NCBI GenBank assembly: GCA_029939815.1
Contig: JAOZSF010000088.1
Location: forward strand, 1 to 7,290
Source of the DNA: a bacterium
GTDB taxonomy: Bacteria; Auribacterota; UBA3054; B51-G9
Reading direction: 5' to 3'
Length of the DNA stretch: 7,290 nt
Shown in pieces: positions 6,140 to 7,290 of the stretch. Below the pieces are notes generated by a model. It searched no databases, was not told the origin of the DNA, and saw only the letters and a program-made list of their open reading frames with translations. The position numbers and the translations under genes are program-made. Every line of letters starts with the position of its first letter. Within the stretch, counting starts at the first letter, position 1.

Positions 6140-7024
6140 ATGGACTGGCAAATTAGATTAATGCGACCCGATGATTTATCGGCAATAACAAATGTTGAAT
6201 GTACCGCGTTGCATATCAGTAAAGATAAAGCCAGAAACATTTCTTTTCTTAAACTCGCATTGGAAAATAATCCGGAAGGATGTTTTGTTGGAGAGTTGGG
6301 CGGTTGCGTTGTCGGATATGTTATAAGTCTTATCACCGGAAACGCCGGCTGGATAGGCTCTATCGAAGTTTCGCTTTCGCAAGGCGGCAACGGAATGAAA
6401 CTTGCCTTACTAACTGAAGTTATAAAGCAATTATCAAAGAAAGCGGCGATAACGGCAATTCAATTACCGAATGAGAGTGTCAGATTTATACAAAAATGTG
6501 TTGAGCTTGGATTTCAAATTGTAGAGCCGCAAATCGTTTTATCAAAAAAAACACATCTTTTATCTTCTATAAAAATTAAGCCGGTAGTTTCAATAATGGA
6601 ACCGGAAGATATTTTTGGTATCACAGATATAATTGATTTAATGGAGAAATCAAATTTGGGTAAAATAATATCTTTGGAAACTGAAAAATCACCGGCCGGA
6701 AAACTTTTACTCGAAACCCAGCCACGAAGATTAAATTCATCCAACGGTTACAGTTTAATTACATTTGGCAATATAATCAGAAATCTTACCGCTCAACCCT
6801 TAAAGTCAATTTTAACAATCGCAGGCAAAAAAGCCGCGGGATTAAATTCAGAAACAGTTTATATTGCTCTAAACGGTTTCTATAGAAATGAACTGCAGAT
6901 TTTGATTGAAAGCGGTTGGAAAGTTAATAAAATCTCACAACGATTGATTTATAAAAAATCAATATCAAAATATAAACAGGCACTCGCTAAACCATTTATA
7001 GATATTTCACAGTGGTCGCTATAA
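6140..7024 (+). CDS. Two-part GNAT-family acetyltransferase-like protein of unknown substrate
   Basis: Residues 1-140 look like one GNAT domain. IRLMRPDDLSAITNVE (5-20) is the usual first strand and helix, and GCVVGYVIS (55-63) is the central hairpin. WIGSIEVSLSQGGNGMKLAL (71-90) corresponds to the acetyl-CoA loop, although the last glycine of the usual RxxGxG is K87. NESVRFIQKCVELGFQIVEP (111-130) is the typical final helix and strand. Residues 141-294 form a second half with GNAT-like endings, such as NELQILIESGWKVNKISQRL (250-269), but no recognisable cofactor loop. This architecture recalls YitH-like proteins with a C-terminal acetyltransferase-like domain, a comparison I make with modest confidence. 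The substrate is unknown. It is the last gene of the cluster, with a 39-base gap upstream and no Shine-Dalgarno site. The frame is intact and codon use resembles its neighbours. Confidence 0.72.
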   Translation: MDWQIRLMRPDDLSAITNVECTALHISKDKARNISFLKLALENNPEGCFVGELGGCVVGYVISLITGNAGWIGSIEVSLSQGGNGMKLALLTEVIKQLSKKAAITAIQLPNESVRFIQKCVELGFQIVEPQIVLSKKTHLLSSIKIKPVVSIMEPEDIFGITDIIDLMEKSNLGKIISLETEKSPAGKLLLETQPRRLNSSNGYSLITFGNIIRNLTAQPLKSILTIAGKKAAGLNSETVYIALNGFYRNELQILIESGWKVNKISQRLIYKKSISKYKQALAKPFIDISQWSL

Positions 7025-7038
7025 ACAAATTACATACG

Positions 7039-7148
7039 GACCTCGCTGAGGTCGGAGATCATAATCCGCGGGTCGCGGCAGCGAATATATAGCAAGGTCT
7101 TACCCTTGCTATTCACGCGACAAACAACTTCGCATAATATATCTTATG
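7039..7148. repeat. Cluster of four short hairpins (REP-like palindromes) after the operon
   Basis: Four perfect stems follow one another. H1 is GACCTC-GCT-GAGGTC (7039-7053). H2 is CCGCG-GGT-CGCGG (7066-7078). H3 is a 9-bp stem ATAGCAAGG/CCTTGCTAT with a 6-base loop (7089-7112). H4 is CATAA/TTATG with a 6-base loop (7133-7148). H1 and H2 are GC-rich in an otherwise AT-rich sequence. None is followed by a T run. The cluster starts 15 bases after the stop of the last gene. It could be a REP-type palindromic element at the end of the operon, a structured RNA, or a relic of mobile DNA. The stems are seen directly; the class is inference. Confidence 0.55.
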
Positions 7149-7290
7149 TTAAGTTCTGTATATGATGGTTTTTGGACTGCTTTCCAGATATAGCCGGCAC
7201 TCCAGCGTTATTCTGCGATATTCCTACTTCTTACTTAGTCGTCCCTTAAAAAGTCAAATTTGAGTTGATTACAAGGCGATAAGGCGAAGA
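7149..7290. other. Non-coding stretch to the window edge, nothing recognised apart from a small tandem repeat
   Basis: No open frame longer than a few tens of codons, promoter or terminator could be supported here. AAGGCGA occurs twice 8 bases apart (7273-7279 and 7281-7287), perhaps the beginning of a longer tandem array beyond the window. The six-base palindrome GCCGGC sits at 7193-7198. Confidence 0.45.

Noticed and set aside
7039..7112. Rho-independent terminator for the operon
   Set aside because: The stems are sound but none is followed by a run of T residues, so a classical terminator call is not supported.
7144..7230. Minus-strand reading frame of 28 codons ending in TAA at 7144-7146
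   Set aside because: An in-frame stop lies just upstream at 7231-7233, no start or binding site is evident, and the peptide matches nothing I recognise.
7025..7290. CRISPR array, tRNA or insertion-sequence end
   Set aside because: There are no regularly spaced direct repeats of 20-40 bases, no cloverleaf, no transposase fragment and no matching terminal inverted repeats with target duplication.

Overview
The window carries seven complete genes, all on the + strand and closely packed. They are followed by about 265 bases of non-coding DNA rich in palindromes. Base composition is AT-rich and looks even across the genes. The best taxonomic clue is the first gene, a membrane glycosyltransferase of the DUF2723/TMEM260 type with a C-terminal TPR tail. 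This family is common in the FCB (Bacteroidota, Ignavibacteria, Chlorobi) and PVC (Verrucomicrobia, Lentisphaerae) groups. A TTGACA/TACAAT promoter and two clear Shine-Dalgarno sites argue against a typical member of the class Bacteroidia. An Ignavibacteria-like or PVC-like Gram-negative fits, but the phylum cannot be fixed from this window alone.

Layout. Positions 1-69 hold a sigma70-like promoter and ribosome binding site. Next come the DUF2723-TPR protein (70-3297), nadC (3321-4172), a single-domain biotin-protein ligase birA (4162-4869), a short GNAT enzyme resembling stand-alone N-acetylglutamate synthases (4859-5326), a 106-residue protein of unknown function ending in the SSB-like tip DDIPF (5351-5671), a YbgC-type hotdog acyl-CoA thioesterase (5708-6100) and a 294-residue two-part GNAT protein (6140-7024). 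Gaps are 23, -11, -11, 24, 36 and 39 bases, so a single operon read from the promoter at the left edge is plausible. From 7025 to 7290 there is no credible gene. Four short hairpins lie between 7039 and 7148, and an 8-base tandem repeat runs towards the right edge.

How the genes fit together. nadC (NAD synthesis), birA (biotin attachment), the probable N-acetylglutamate synthase (first step of arginine synthesis), the thioesterase and the second GNAT protein are mostly small housekeeping enzymes, several acting on acyl groups. They look like a co-transcribed housekeeping cluster rather than one pathway. The first gene is a cell-envelope or secreted-protein glycosylation enzyme. The most unusual item is the small SSB-tip protein. 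It has the strongest ribosome binding site in the window and is bracketed by two inverted repeats (5288-5314 and 5670-5697), which suggests it is expressed on its own terms inside the operon. I see no defence system, CRISPR array, tRNA, rRNA or intact mobile element.
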